Source of the DNA: Thamnaconus septentrionalis | Taxonomy: Eukaryota > Chordata > Actinopteri > Tetraodontiformes > Monacanthidae | DNA length: 64,000 bases | Reading direction: 5' to 3' | Assembly: GCA_009823395.1 (NCBI GenBank) | Contig: CM020501.1 | Location: 16,167,861 to 16,231,860, forward strand | Shown here: positions 11,560 to 21,323 of the stretch, piece by piece | How the letters are laid out: every line of letters begins with the position of its first letter | How positions within the stretch are numbered: position 1 is the first letter of the stretch | Notes under the pieces: generated by a model | The model's input: only the letters and a program-made list of their open reading frames with translations | Database searches by the model: none | Told to the model about the DNA's origin: nothing | Made by a program: the position numbers and the translations under genes

Positions 11560-12329
11560 TCTTTGAGATGGTTTCTAATCAGTCTGAAAGTCCCAAAAAC
11601 AGAAACACAAATTGCCGGTGAGGACGTATCAACACGCGGCTCCTTCGCACCTGCGCCGATGATGATGTGCGCAGGTGGGTCACCGTTTTCGTCCCCTGCC
11701 TCAATCTCCGGGCCGCTAATCCTCCTCTCCCCTCCCTTGTCTGGCTGTCAGTCACACAGGGGAGGCAGATGATTGGCCGCTGTGGACTTCTCCTCATAAC
11801 AACAGACTCTGCATGGTAACTGTTACCGAGGAGAGAAAATTACCAAACCCACAAGATACATCCGGCTAAAAATAGCTGCCATCAAAAATCCCCGCTGCTT
11901 GTTACACCCGCACGCGCCCGTGTGTGTGGGAGTGTGTGTGTGTGTGTGAGGGAGAGAGAGACAGAGAGTGAGAGAGCGAGAGAGATTTCAGTGTGGCGAG
12001 CAGAGAAAGAGATATGGGGAGCAAAAGGGGGAAGGAGGGAGATAATACATGACGGTGGGATTGACTGACTGACAGACCGACTGACGCTCTAAATGGCTGA
12101 CTGATTGCATGATTGATTTACTTACCACCTCCTGACTTTCGCTAAGTAAAGTGGCATAAATCAGCACCGCAGCGCAGAGACAGACAGAAATTGTTGGGGA
12201 AAAAAAAGTGCAGCGAGCCTTTTTTCCTCTTCCCGGCTATTTCAGCACAGATAAAGTTACTGACACATTACCGAGAGCCAAATGCACGGCTGGCGACTCC
12301 ACATCAAAAATGCATTGCAGGGGCTCAAA

Positions 12330-12330
<1 letters not shown>
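11560..12330. promoter_or_regulatory. Unique block with paired E-boxes and a MYB-type palindrome; possible regulatory DNA
   Basis: A perfect 9-bp inverted repeat CACCTGCGC (11648-11656) / GCGCAGGTG (11669-11677) puts two CACCTG E-boxes in opposition. GGTAACTGTTACC at 11815-11827 is a perfect palindrome holding TAACTG, a MYB-type core. A CCAAT-type gattggcc lies between them. These are motif matches only; no function is shown. A purine-rich stretch follows at 11940-12040. Confidence 0.3.

Positions 12331-12370
<40 letters not shown>
12331..12370. repeat. (TG)20 microsatellite
   Basis: Perfect run of 40 bp. Confidence 0.97.
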
Positions 12371-12374
<4 letters not shown>

Positions 12375-14974
12375 AGTGAGTTCTAGGGAAGCCAGTGGCT
12401 GTGGCGATGTGTTTAGTTGGATGAACTCCTTTGATGTGCTCATATTTACAGATACGAGCCACGGGCCAATATTGTGCCACTATGTTGAGCTGGGAAAAAT
12501 GCTCTAATTCCATTTTTCTGCTTGTGTGTGTGTGTATGTGTGTGTGCCTTGCACATCACATCCAGGTGTGCATCTGTCTGTGTCCAAACTCGACAGCCCT
12601 GGACTGCAGCTTTGGCTTGGGCTCGCTTCTTTAGCTGCTGATAGCGAAGCAGCGTAACGCAACTTCAGCTCAGAAAAGGCCCAGCATCTAAAAACGCAGA
12701 GTGTGAAGCAGCGATGTTTACCACGCGATGCCGTATTGGTAATCAGCATTTTGAATAACAATAGGGTGCCGCATTGCAGGCTGGCCTAATGAAGAGAGGG
12801 GGAGGAACATTGATTCGAATGGGGAAGGGTGGTGGGGGGCGAAGTGCAAATTGTTGCGTTCAATTGCATCAGAATAAAAATAAAAACAGAGGAGAGTTTG
12901 AGATCAGTGTTTTTTTTAATTTGGTCCTTGAATGAGTGATGAAAGTGAAATCGCTGTGGGAAGCCACACAGGACACAACGCCGGTGTGAGTGGATTCCTC
13001 GCAGTCCGAGGGAAACCTTGAAAAGTTCACGGAAACGCGCTCGGCCTAATCAAAAATGGGCCACTTCAAGTCGAGTGCGTCGCGCCAAAGGTTTCCGCCG
13101 CTCGCTCGACTTTCCCCGAGTGCGCGTGGCACACAGCGTGGTGTCGATGCATATTGGCATGCCGCTGCTGTGTCCTGCCATTCCCGATATATTCCCTCAT
13201 CCCGGCGAAGAAAAACAAACAAACAAACAAATAAAAAAAAAAAACTGCAGCATATTCTGCCAGCTGGAAGCCTTAGCGATTATTTAACTGCTCTAGGCTT
13301 AGCTTGGCAGCTCGCGGAGGGAGGAGAGGAGACGAAGGAGGGAGGAGAAGAGAGGAATTAGCAAGGGATGAGGCGCTCGGGAGAACTTGCGCTGTGTGTG
13401 TGTGTGTGTGTGTGTGCGCGAGCATGCGGATTTAGCGCGCATATGTTTGTGGATGCTCTAAAAGCATTAATGTGCGAAAATTCACTAAGAGCATCCCTGA
13501 GCCGATTTTAGAGTGTCAGATCTGCTTCCCAGGCCGTGCGCGTTCGACTTCCCCCCTTCGAATGGGAATGCTGCGACAGTGAATCTGGCAACATGGATCA
13601 GTCCCACAACACACAACACACCACAACTCCCCTCCCGTTTTTTTTGTATGTTTTCTCTTCCTTTCCCCCCAGCTCCTGTACAACTTCCCAAAGCGTCTTT
13701 CTCCTACCTCTGTTTGCCGTTTGCTACACAAAGCACAAAGACTACGGCGAAGAAATCCGTCTAGCCTCTCAATATGCCCAGAATAGTCACAATTGGATTG
13801 CAGAGTAAAAAAAAAATAATGATAAAAAAAAAATCCTGTAATTGAAATACAATTTAGCCACGCTAGATGCACCATTGATGTGCTATCTCTTCACCGCCGC
13901 TAGGCAGAGGAAAAAAAAATATCCTCAAGGAGAAATTTTATCAAATGGTAAATGATAGATGCTTGAAAAACATTGTGCTGAAGCACAAGGTCAGCACAGG
14001 AACACTAAAATTAATGCAAAACAAATGTAAATAAATTAAGGGAAAAAAAAAAATACATATATAACTGTTTCGGAGAAACGGGAGGAAATCTTTGCATTTT
14101 TAGCACAGTGAAAAAAAAACCTTCATACCAGCTCATTTTCAAACTCTCCTTCAGCAGGTTCCTCCAGCAGCCACATAAAAAGCATTAAACCAGAGCAACG
14201 TTCCCCATACGTTGCAAAGCACATAGAGTGCCATTAAACAAGGGCGGCGATGCATAAAATATAGAGCATGAATATTTGAAACGGCTACAAAGTGTGGCTG
14301 GACTTGATTGTCGTAACCTCATTTTGGTTTGATGAATGATAGCAGTCAATCCCCAGTGCTGCAGCTCTGACCGTGTAAAGAAACTCCCTCTAATTGTTGA
14401 ATCCATTCATTCCACTTTCACCTGGGCTGTTACCATTTTAATAAGACCATGTGTTTAAACCATGCACTTCTACATGTCTTAGTGTGAGTCAAAATGAACA
14501 AATATGCCATAGAGGTGTCTAATTCCAATGCTGCTGCCTTGGAAATGTGGGAGTTTAAGTATGGCTGTAATGCTGAGTCTTTAACACATTGGTTTGGATG
14601 CAAATGTGCCTCTTAAATTTAAAGCTAGACCTGTATCTCCTGACTGAACGTGTGCCATCTGGGGAAGAGCACACAGAAAAGAAAAAGGCAAATCAGAAGA
14701 AACACACTTGTAGGAGCTGACTGGATGAAGCTCCTCCCCCTGTCCCTTCCAAAACGGACCAACCAGAGATGTCACTCAAGAGACAGTGTCAGAAGTCGCG
14801 GCAAAGCCAGTTGGGAGTGATGCAAAACTTGTGCTAAGTGTCTACTGCAACAGCCATGCTAATCCCATTAGCAGCAGCTACGCTCATGGCTGCTTCTTTG
14901 TCTCTTGTGTCTTCCTGTACTTGTAAAGCGTACTTGTTTCTTGGGGCACAACTGCCTGACCTGGAATCTTGCCA
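12371..14974. other. Unique DNA with a CpG-bearing segment, no gene seen
   Basis: 12960-13170 keeps many CpG and could be conserved non-coding DNA. The rest is AT-rich with A runs. No coding signal. Confidence 0.5.
13393..13416. repeat. (TG)12 microsatellite
   Basis: Perfect run followed by cgcgagcatgcg. Confidence 0.95.
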
Positions 14975-15245
14975 TCCGTCCATTTTCTCATCGCCTCTCC
15001 TGCACGCATTGTTTCACGGCTGCTATCTCACGGTGAAGGTGAAGTTCTGCACCCTGGACGAGGTGCCGGTTCACCGCAGAGACAAACAACTCGCTCACAT
15101 TCACACCTGAGGAAAATTTGGAGGTCTCTCGAACAGCCTAACATGCTTTTCTTGGGAGTGTGGGAGGAAGCTGGAGAACATTGGGAGATAATCTGGAAAA
15201 ACATTCAAACTCAACACAGAAAGACCTGGGAATTGAACCTGTAAC
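14975..15245 (+). repeat. Teleost dispersed repeat copy
   Basis: It starts with a ccgtccattttctc-type head and runs through ctggacgaggtgccggttcac, ctcacattcacacctgagg and gtgggaggaagctggagaac to caaactcaacacagaaag. This is the characteristic layout of a dispersed repeat found all over teleost genomes. It is strongly recognisable but mutated. I do not assign it to a named family. Confidence 0.65.
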
Positions 15246-15504
15246 CTGCATAAGAAACATTGGTTTTACATTATTGTCACATGGTTTTAATGGTCACAAA
15301 AGCCAAAAACCAGTCCTGTGTCAAAGTTAGGTCCTGGTCACATAAATTCTCATTTTGTGTGCTTGTGACTCATGAGCAATGCTTCTGCCTCAGATTGGCA
15401 GCCCTGTGATTGATCAAACTGTTATAAGTGGGTCTGGACTTCATCAATCTATTGTATGCACTCATTACCGTCGGAGATGAACATGCACTTGGGCTTTTAG
15501 TAGG

Positions 15505-15657
15505 AGATCCAAGTGGAGCCACTGAAAGGTCAGGATCCCCCAGGGTGCCTCAACCGCTGGGAGACCCCAAGGCGAACTGAGAACACGCTGGATAGATTAC
15601 ATATCTCATCTGAGTTGACTCGAACACCTCAGGAATCCCCAGGAGGTGCCGCAAGCC
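15505..15657 (+). repeat. Old Rex3-type LINE 3' fragment
   Basis: The plus-strand sequence (for example gggagaccccaaggcgaac, acacgctggatagattac, ggaatccccaggaggtgc) matches, at low identity, the part of the Rex3-type element encoding GRRPRGRPRTRW. It is much more diverged than the two minus-strand copies and has no tail or duplication that I can see. It is probably an older insertion. Confidence 0.6.
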
Positions 15658-15832
15658 TAAAAAGAAAAAAACAAAACAAAATCCATCTTTTTTGCTTGCT
15701 TATTAAATCTTTATGTGAACACATTGACGGAAAAAGTCTTGCTGCACTTGTTAAAAATAAGAAAGTCGGCACATCTCTGGAAATAAGATGCTAAATTACA
15801 GCCTTGAACAGCTCAGGATATGTATAAACCCG

Positions 15833-15836
<4 letters not shown>

Positions 15837-15882
<46 letters not shown>
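15837..15882. repeat. (TG)23 microsatellite
   Basis: Perfect run of about 46 bp. A second TG run of similar length lies 174 bp downstream. Confidence 0.97.
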
Positions 15883-15884
<2 letters not shown>

Positions 15885-16052
15885 CCTTTTGTGGGTATTT
15901 TGGACTTGCTGGGACTTTGTTTTGGACAGTTCTCCCAGTGACCCATCAAAGCTGATTTCAGGTTAAGTGGTTGCGATGGTGAACCTCAGAGGAATGACCA
16001 GTTCAGAAGTAGGTATTCAAGAAAACCAAAAAAAGGACAGAAGGCTGGGGTT

Positions 16053-16055
<3 letters not shown>

Positions 16056-16099
<44 letters not shown>
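16056..16099. repeat. (TG)22 microsatellite
   Basis: Perfect run of about 44 bp. Confidence 0.97.
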
Positions 16100-16100
<1 letters not shown>

Positions 16101-16559
16101 ACGCCTGTCTAAAGATACAACACAGTAAATAGAACAGTCTAACCTCAGTGGGAATGTCTGAGACGATTCCTGCTGATTCAGGGCCGCTGGGTAAAGACTC
16201 CGCCGTCTGCGTGCGGCTGTTTCGGTGTCAGGAAGGAACGAGTCTGCTGCTGTTCCTGCTCTTGTGTGACACGCAGGCAAAGCACACATGCTCGTGGACG
16301 CACGGAAGCCGTGGGTATAGCGCGAGAGCGCACGCGCCTGCATTTGTGCTCGACGAAGCGTCTAACCAGCGACATCCAAAAATTGTGAATTTGCTGAATC
16401 AACAGCGTGCTAAAAAAAAGCGAGGCCTTTGTTTCTCCCCCTGTCTGTCTTTTGTCCTCGCCGCCATTATTCGCCACCGTTCGCCTCCGATTTGCCCACA
16501 TTCATATTCAAAACTGCCCCGCAATTGAATCCCCCCCCTCCGTTAAATTTAAATAACAC

Positions 16560-16790
16560 ACAGCGCGGTGATAATTGCTCCGTTTTACAACGTAATGACT
16601 TGCTCTCCCAGGTCACTTGGTCACCATTATGATTTTTTTTCCTTTTCTTTTCTTTTATACCGTGTTCTCGTGGAATATACAAATCGCATAGTAATAATGG
16701 CGCTATTACAGCACACACCTATAACATTATTACACAAGCCATTACTGGACTTAATGACCCCAGGCGCTATTAAAATCTAAATTGGTCTCA
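16560..16790. promoter_or_regulatory. Homeodomain-motif-rich unique block; candidate conserved non-coding element
   Basis: GCGCTATTA occurs twice on the same strand, at 16700-16708 and 16764-16772. Several TAAT/ATTA cores lie between and around (aataatgg, acattatta, ccattac, cttaatgac). No open frame of substance, no repeat and no microsatellite lies in it. Clustering of homeodomain cores is typical of developmental enhancers, but this call rests on composition alone. Confidence 0.3.
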
Positions 16791-18261
16791 GCGGCGCAAC
16801 AGGACGAGCAGTTCGTTCCGGCAGGAAGTCAACGGCTGGGTGACATTTCACTCACTCTGTCGACGGGAACGTGAAGGGAAGAGGTGCGGCTACCATCACG
16901 GCTGCGCTTTTGATTCCCTTTCCACGCGCTCCGTGATTATTATGAACGTTTTTTTTTCTCTCCTCATCCTGTTTCGCTCCAAGCTTTTTTAATGAGCATC
17001 TTCTTCACTTGCCGTGTTGCCGTCTGAAGCGGCGCTCCGAGCGACGGATTCCTTTTACACTCCACCACACATTACGGAGTCAGCGCCCTCTGTCCTCAAT
17101 TTCTCTCTCCCCTCACTTCTTCAGACAGTTCCGAGTTCCGTGTCTGTCCAATTTGTGAAACCACTTGAAGTGATGTTTTCCCGCCTTTCCGCCAGTGTTC
17201 AATATCTTGCTCTCCGCGAAGGTCGCGTGCTCCTGCGTTCCGACACCCACTCGGCCGTCTTTCATGTCTTCTCTCGTCTCCTTTATTTATCTTCGTCTTC
17301 TATGCTCTCCTCTGTCCGCTTGTGGCTGAATCCTCGCCTGAGTCCGCGGCCAGAGAGGCCCTGTGTTCCTTTCCTTTTTTTTTTATACTTTTGAATGTTT
17401 CATTTCTCTTTTTCTTCTTCAACGAGAAACAAGGTCAGGCAACAATGGGCTTGTTCAGCCTTGCAGGATAACGGTAAAGATCTCGTGAGCCATTCAAAAT
17501 GGATGTATCAGCGCCAAATGAAAATGTAGGAGCCTCACTGCATTGGGTTGTGGACTGTACTGTTGTAAAATCAATCTGAAAGGAAGGACGGCGCATGGCA
17601 GTAATAAAATCGAAATAAAATCACCCTCCAGTGTAAAAGCCAAAAAAGTGACAAGATCATTTATCCACTGTGTTTTCTTCCCGTGGAACTTTTGAGCTTC
17701 CTTTTCCACGCACGCAAAAGGCAATACAGCATTAAACGTAACAAGCATAACTCAATTTATCTGAGGAAAATCCAACAGCAGCGGCTATAAATGTTTATTT
17801 ATGCACTAGCCGAGTGCACCCAGATCCCTGCCAGCTGTGCGCCTCGTCCCTTCAGCGGGAGGTATTTCATTAAAATTCAGCGAGGTCCAGTTAGAGAACA
17901 TTTCCTCCAGCGCAGGTCCAAAGCATCTTTTAAACAAGGGCCGTGATTTATTGCCTCACATACTGCAATAAGCGAGCAGTTATATCACTGTCTGGGCGTG
18001 GCTGAGGGTCTTATTAATTAAAGAAAAACGTAACGTGAGGCAAACAGGAAAGTAAGTCAACATAAAATAGAACCAACAAACTGTTGGGGAATGAGTGAGT
18101 ATTCTCCGCAGGTTGGCCGAACTCTTCCAGACAAATAGGGTGAGAAGTTGGGGTGAGGAAACTCGGAGTAGAGCCACTACTCTCTCATGGAGAGGAAGCA
18201 GCTGAGGTAGCGCCGGGTCTCAGACTGTGAGTGCGCTGCATCGTTACCCTGCTTTCTTGGG

Positions 18262-18440
18262 GTCAAGGTGGGGGAAGAACCTGGGCAAGTCACCAGTTTA
18301 GATCATCACCACAAGGCCAACACTGGGGGACAATGTCAGAGTACACAGGCAAGGCAGACACAGGAAGAACATGCAAGCTCTCTGGTACCGAATCCAAGGC
18401 CTTCTGGCTGTCAGGCGACACTGCTGACTCTGTAATTATC
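18262..18440 (+). repeat. Teleost dispersed repeat, interrupted by the LTR element
   Basis: The sequence contains the block ggcaagtcaccagttta...aaggccaac, then ggaagaacatgcaagctc and ccttctggctgtcaggcgac. These match, with mutations, a dispersed repeat very common in teleost genomes whose family I cannot name safely. Related copies occur at 14975-15245 and elsewhere in this window. The LTR element is inserted at its 3' end, so this repeat is older. Confidence 0.6.
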
Positions 18441-18445
18441 AACTT
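18441..18445. repeat. Target-site duplication, left copy (aactt)
   Basis: The five bases before the 5' LTR are aactt, identical to the five bases after the 3' LTR. A 5-bp duplication is normal for Ty3/gypsy integrases and fixes both element boundaries. Confidence 0.93.
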
Positions 18446-19146
18446 TGTTACGGCCGGTGCCGTTTCCGGGGTATTGTGTATGTGTGCCTCTCTCTTGCTC
18501 TGTGTATGCGTGTGTGTGTGTGGGTGTATGGGCGTGGTTGAGAGTGCGTTAGTGCTAGATGCCGCGCACCTGTGCCGTCAAGGGCTGAACCTGCCCGAAG
18601 AATCCTTCCCAGCCAATCAAGCCAAGGCGCCGGAAAAGAGGGAGGAAATAAAGACGCGGGCCGACCTTCATTCGGGAGCTGGCTGTAGGCGGCCAAGCTC
18701 GTGTGCCTCTGAACTCGAACAGTTGACTGTTGAACCTTGTTGTTTTGTTTGAGGCTTTAGTTTGGGTTTTTTGGTTGAGAACGCTAGAGGAACTTTAGTT
18801 TACTTGCACATTTCCTCTTACACCTCACCTTAGATTCTTTGTTAGCCACAGTAGAGATGGGTGCTGTTGAGTTTTGTATTTCCTTTGTTGGGTAGTTAGA
18901 GTAGGTAGTTAGGGTTTTTGTTTCCTTCATTTTACTAAATAGGTTAAGTACTTTAAAACTTCTAAGAAGTCTCTTTTTGTTCTTTTGTTCTCCCCCTATT
19001 TTTTCCAGCACCCATTAAGTTCCTTGTCCACCTCAACCTTTGTTTATTTCCACCATCCTTATTTTTGTAATAAATAACTTTTGTCAAACCAAGTTACACC
19101 TGGTTTTTATGTTACTTCCCTTTCCCCTCACGAGCTGGTCGTAACA
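18446..19146 (+). repeat. 5' LTR of the Gmr1-like element
   Basis: A 701-bp direct repeat of the sequence at 24143-24835, with terminal inverted hexamers TGTTAC and GTAACA. By hand alignment the pair differs by one substitution (gatgcCgcg versus gatgcAgcg) and eight short indels. Most indels are in C or T runs; the others are a CT dinucleotide, a 2-bp difference near the AATAAAG motif and one A. A CCAAT box, a TATA-like AAATAAAG and a downstream AATAAA suggest a U3-R-U5 layout, but the transcription start is not visible directly. Confidence 0.95.
18613..18653 (+). promoter_or_regulatory. Putative LTR core promoter (CCAAT plus TATA-like box)
   Basis: CCAAT lies at 18613-18617 and AAATAAAG at 18646-18653, about 30 bp apart. 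If the latter is the TATA element, transcription would start about 25-30 bp further on, in the CATTCGGGAG region. The placement is inferred. The same motifs occur in the 3' LTR. Confidence 0.45.
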
Positions 19147-19150
19147 TAAA

Positions 19151-19168
19151 TGGGGGCTCGTCCGGGAT
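19151..19168 (+). other. Primer binding site, tRNA-Pro type
   Basis: Four bases after the 5' LTR lies TGGGGGCTCGTCCGGGAT, the 18-base proline-tRNA primer site also used by murine leukaemia-type retroviruses. It would prime minus-strand DNA synthesis. Its position and complete match make the call strong. Confidence 0.9.
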
Positions 19169-19222
19169 CAACTCAATAACAGAGACCCGGAGGACAAAAG
19201 TCATTTTTTATTAAAAGTAAGT

Positions 19223-19244
19223 TGTGTGTGTGTGTGTGTGTGTG
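19223..19244. repeat. (TG)n in the retrotransposon leader
   Basis: About 11 TG units between the primer site and the gag start. It is part of the mobile element. Confidence 0.95.
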
Positions 19245-19273
19245 CGTGAAACGAACAAACAGAAGGGTAAAAC

Positions 19274-20531
19274 ATGGCATCCTTTAGTTTAGAAAGCTTT
19301 TTTACAAATCCTTCATTTGAACAACTTGATAAATGCAGAGTGGAGGATTTGACTGCTATAGCTATGCACCTCAATATCTCTTTTGCTAAGCCAATTTTGA
19401 AAAAAAATTTAAAATCCCTGGTCCTGGTTAAGTTGGTGGAAATGGGGTTAATTGAGTTGCCGATGCTTCCTGAGTCGCCTGGGCGCACCTGGCCCTCTGG
19501 GGTCGTTAGCCACAGACCTGAGTTTGTGGCGGCCGCCACTCACACTCCCGGGAGGAGGTCGGAGGAGGCCTAGTGGGCGGCCCACAACTCCGTTCACTTT
19601 GCCCCCCTATGATCCTCTCTCACCTGGGAGTAGTGTCTCTCTGGGTGAAGCCAGATTAAAGGTCCGGCTAGCACGCCTCCGGATGGAGGCCCAGGAAAAA
19701 GCTGAAAGCCGACAGGCTCAGCTAAAACTGGAGATCCGGAAACTGGAGATCCGGAAACTGGAGATCGAGGCAGACAAAGCAGTCCGCCTACGTCAGCTGG
19801 AGCTGGAAGCCCAGCAGAAAGAATCTCCAGCACCGGGCGCGTCTGCATCCGCAGGTATGACTCCTCCTTCCACCAGCTCAACCCGGGAATCCTTTGATAT
19901 TAGCAAACACATCTCGTTAGTTCCTCCATTTAGAGACACTGAGGTTGATAGTTATTTTGCAGCATTTGAGCGTATAGCGTCTGCACTCCATTGGCCTTCT
20001 GACGTGTGGCCGCTACTACTTCAGTGCAAAATCCATGGTAAAGCCCAAGAGGCTGTTGCTGCACTCCCTTTGGAGGACAGCTTAAATTATGATCTGGTAA
20101 AAATGGCAATTTTGCGTGCTTACGAACTGGTCCCCGAAGCATACAGGCAAAAATTTAGGCACCACAAAAAGGCCCCAGCTCAGACTTATATGGAGTTTGC
20201 GAGGGAAAAGGGAACCCTCTTTGATAAATGGTGCAGTGCTTGTAAAGTAAATGATTTTAATTCACTGCGTGAGCTGGTTCTCCTTGAGGAGTTTAAAAGA
20301 TGTCTGTCTGAACGTATTGTGGTGTACCTTAACGAACAAAAAGTATCTTGTCTTTCTGAAGCCGCTGTCTTAGCTGATGAGTATGTTCTCACTCACAAAA
20401 CCATGTTCTTGTCTGTCTCCGAAAAGCCTCGCGCTCCAGCACCATATCCTGCGCAACCTAAAATGGTGACCAAAGCGAGATGAGAGGAATGTTATTATTG
20501 TCATCGACTTGGACACCTCATTGCCAACTGC
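19274..20531 (+). pseudogene. gag: gag of the Gmr1-like element: coiled coil, SCAN-like capsid, CCHC knuckle
   Basis: Gag packages the element RNA. It begins at the ATG at 19274 (MASFSLESFF) and is read in one frame to about 19460-19575, where a frameshift moves it to the frame that runs from 19452. Next comes a charged coiled coil (about 19660-19820) with in-frame repeats of LEIRK. The capsid region (about 19890-20400) ends in a leucine-rich block starting LVLLEEFKRC that resembles the SCAN fold, as known for Gmr1-type Gag. An in-frame TGA at 20481-20483 separates the capsid from a C-X2-C-X4-H-X4-C zinc knuckle at 20490-20531 in the same frame. The stop could be a CGA-to-TGA change, a sequence error or, less likely, a recoding site. 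The first 100 bp after the PBS is leader and contains a TG microsatellite. Confidence 0.88.
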
Positions 20532-21299
20532 CCCATGATAAAAAGAAAAGAGCAGATTGCTACTGGTCCGCCTCCAAAAGGCCAAGGGCTAATTAACAAA
20601 AAAAAATGTTCTCTTAATCATGTTTCTTCTGGTTCCCCAGATCCCTGCTTTGACCCATTCATTTTCGATGGGTTTGCCTCTATATCAGGTAAGTCTGCTG
20701 ATCAGTGTCCAGTGCGCATTTTGAGAGACACCGGTTGCTCTCAATCTGTCATTCTGGCTGATGCCTTACCGTTCTCGAACGAGTCTTATTGTGGTCATAG
20801 TGTAGCCTTGCAAGGCATTGAAATGGGTTACAACCTCTGTCCCATACACAAAATTTACGTCAACTCAAAACTAATAACTGGTATTTTTTCTGTGGCCGTT
20901 TGTTCTGCGCTGCCTATTAAAGGTATAACTTTCTTAATGGGCAATGATGTAGCTGGCGGCAAAGTAATCCCCGCGCTGGAAGTGTTGGATTCCCCTCAGC
21001 GCGCCGAGATGAGTAACGAAAATAACTCGGATAACAGCCTGTTCCTGCTTGCGCCCGTTACCCGCGGTCAAGCCCGTAAACTGGATAACGTTTCCTTGTC
21101 CGATACTGTGCTTATGTCTGTATTTGCAGATGGTAAAGATGGGGAAACCGAGTCGGGAGAAAGTTCCTACAACTCCGTCTTGAAAGCTGCGGAACCCGTG
21201 CGCTCTGCTAGTCTGTCTAAATCTCTGTCAGGCAGTCCGACACTACCGGTGAGCAGTGAGCGCCTCACCGCCCGCGCGAGAGAGCTGATCCAACGCTAA
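20532..21299 (+). pseudogene. pro: Aspartic protease region of the Gmr1-like pol
   Basis: The retropepsin-like protease would cut the polyprotein. The catalytic triplet DTG is at 20727-20735 in RDTGCSQS, and the flap-side motif LMGNDVAGG lies about 70 residues on, at normal spacing for a retroviral-type protease. It is in the same frame as the capsid and zinc knuckle, so Gag and protease form one frame apart from the TGA at 20481. The frame ends at TAA 21297-21299, and another in-frame TGA follows at 21321-21323 before integrase resumes in the same frame. The roughly 170 residues after the protease fold are Ser/Glu-rich with no recognised domain and probably link to integrase. Confidence 0.85.
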
Positions 21300-21323
21300 A
21301 ACGTTGCTTTGAACGTGTGGTGA

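Larger units (their letters stand above)
15658..18261. other. Unique DNA with two long TG repeats and CpG-bearing segments
   Basis: It includes the two TG runs near 15.86 and 16.08 kb and the motif-rich block at 16560-16790. 16790-17350 is CpG-bearing and pyrimidine-rich, with a 126-codon frame that looks compositional. Confidence 0.5.

Noticed and set aside
12331..12370. TG arrays as CRISPR-like repeats
   Set aside because: These are pure dinucleotide microsatellites without unique spacers, in a eukaryotic genome.
18231..18752. 173-codon plus-strand frame
   Set aside because: It crosses from a dispersed repeat into the 5' LTR. Codons reflect LTR sequence repeated at 24143, not a gene.
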